Shown: positions 14,356 through 14,765 of the stretch, piece after piece
Layout: each line of letters begins with the position of its first letter
Numbering within the stretch: position 1 is the stretch's first letter
NCBI GenBank assembly: GCA_002405475.1
Contig: DHLX01000010.1
Span: 1 to 14,765 of the forward strand
Direction: 5' to 3'
DNA length: 14,765 bases
Source: Burkholderiales bacterium UBA4657
GTDB lineage: Bacteria > Pseudomonadota > Gammaproteobacteria > Burkholderiales > Burkholderiaceae_E
Translations under genes and position numbers: made by a program
The notes under the pieces: model-generated
The model's database searches: none
The model's input: the letters and a program-made list of their open reading frames with translations, nothing else
Told to the model about the DNA's origin: nothing

Positions 14356-14765
14356 GATCCTGCCTAGCCAATCCCTATTCGAATCAAGCTTGGACTGGGT
14401 CCTGGGTCACGGTTGCGCGGTTTGCAATACCAGCCCGGCACCGAAAGGCTGGTGCAAGGCGCACTGGCGTGAAGTACGTGACCAGGAATCGGGGCGGCTG
14501 CGTTGTCGCCTCTGCGCTTTACCGATCACCCTTCAGACAGGGCAGGGTCAAACAAGATTATGTCCCGACTGTCTGTCCCGACCCCACTCTCATCTGGCCG
14601 CCTATTCGGGTGCCAGCTATGCCGCACCATGGGACGAAGTGCTGAGGGCGCTGAAATTTTCCGGACAGATGGATCGGGTGCCAGCATTGGTGACCTTATT
14701 GCAAACTGCAATTCCGGCTGGACTCAAGCTTGACTTGCTGCTACCGATACCGGCGTGGGGGGGGG
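14354..14765 (+). CDS. ComF/GntX-family phosphoribosyltransferase-like protein, 3' end cut off by window edge
   Basis: From ATG at 14354 the frame runs 137 codons to the window end without a stop. It carries paired cysteines typical of the ComF N-terminal zinc finger: C51-R-L-C54 and C70-P-D-C73, plus C21-A-V-C24 upstream. The segment YAAPWDEVLRALKFSGQMDR matches the family's conserved region, and LLLPIPAW is the start of the phosphoribosyltransferase core. ComF is needed for DNA uptake in competent bacteria; GntX-like members have other or unknown roles. GAGAG lies about 8 bases before the ATG, supporting this start. About 100 residues, including the PRPP loop, are missing. The final run of nine G may not be true sequence. 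Confidence 0.82.
   Translation, partial: MILPSQSLFESSLDWVLGHGCAVCNTSPAPKGWCKAHWREVRDQESGRLRCRLCALPITLQTGQGQTRLCPDCLSRPHSHLAAYSGASYAAPWDEVLRALKFSGQMDRVPALVTLLQTAIPAGLKLDLLLPIPAWGG

Overview
The window looks like a piece of a betaproteobacterial chromosome, most likely Burkholderiales and perhaps Alcaligenaceae. That placement rests on gene content and order: coxB, ctaD, a 45-residue assembly peptide, ctaG, a DUF2970 gene and ctaE, followed by a DUF2909 gene, SURF1, a Sco-like membrane protein, ctaA, ctaB and SCO1. No 16S gene is present, so the genus cannot be fixed. The odd length and a terminal run of nine G suggest the window is a whole contig or contig end.

Layout. Bases 1-215 hold no convincing gene but contain a long imperfect palindrome with two inverted DnaA-box-like 9-mers. 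Bases 216-1833 (minus) carry an AbiE-type toxin-antitoxin pair with overlapping genes. A perfect 12-bp inverted repeat overlaps the probable promoter just upstream. A roughly 330-base non-coding stretch follows, with an 11-bp inverted repeat about 107 bp from end to end. Then comes tRNA-Phe(GAA) on the minus strand, with a clear -10 box and an intrinsic terminator. Diverging from it on the plus strand are a UbiH/COQ6-type flavin monooxygenase and dsbC.

Bases 4310-13179 form an aa3/caa3-type cytochrome c oxidase locus, almost all on the minus strand. A perfect bidirectional terminator at 8460-8488 splits it. Upstream is the structural operon: coxB (fused to a cytochrome c domain), ctaD, the small assembly peptide, ctaG, DUF2970 and ctaE. 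Downstream are SURF1, a CxxxC thioredoxin-like membrane protein, heme A synthase (ctaA), heme O synthase (ctaB) and SCO1. The DUF2909 gene lies between them on the opposite strand, with its start codon six bases from that of SURF1. The last minus-strand gene (SCO1) and dsbC end back to back with no base between them.

The right end has a BioC-like SAM methyltransferase (minus) and the start of a ComF-family gene (plus), whose start codons share the tetramer CATG.

Functionally, CtaB and CtaA turn heme B into heme O and heme A. CtaG delivers CuB, while SCO1 and possibly the Sco-like protein serve CuA. SURF1 assists assembly of the heme a3 site. CoxB, CtaD and CtaE form the enzyme core. The neighbouring UbiH-type enzyme and DsbC fit a respiratory and periplasmic thiol theme. 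I did not find a clearly novel system. The AbiE islet, the 1-215 palindrome and the three small membrane proteins of unknown mechanism are the most interesting parts.
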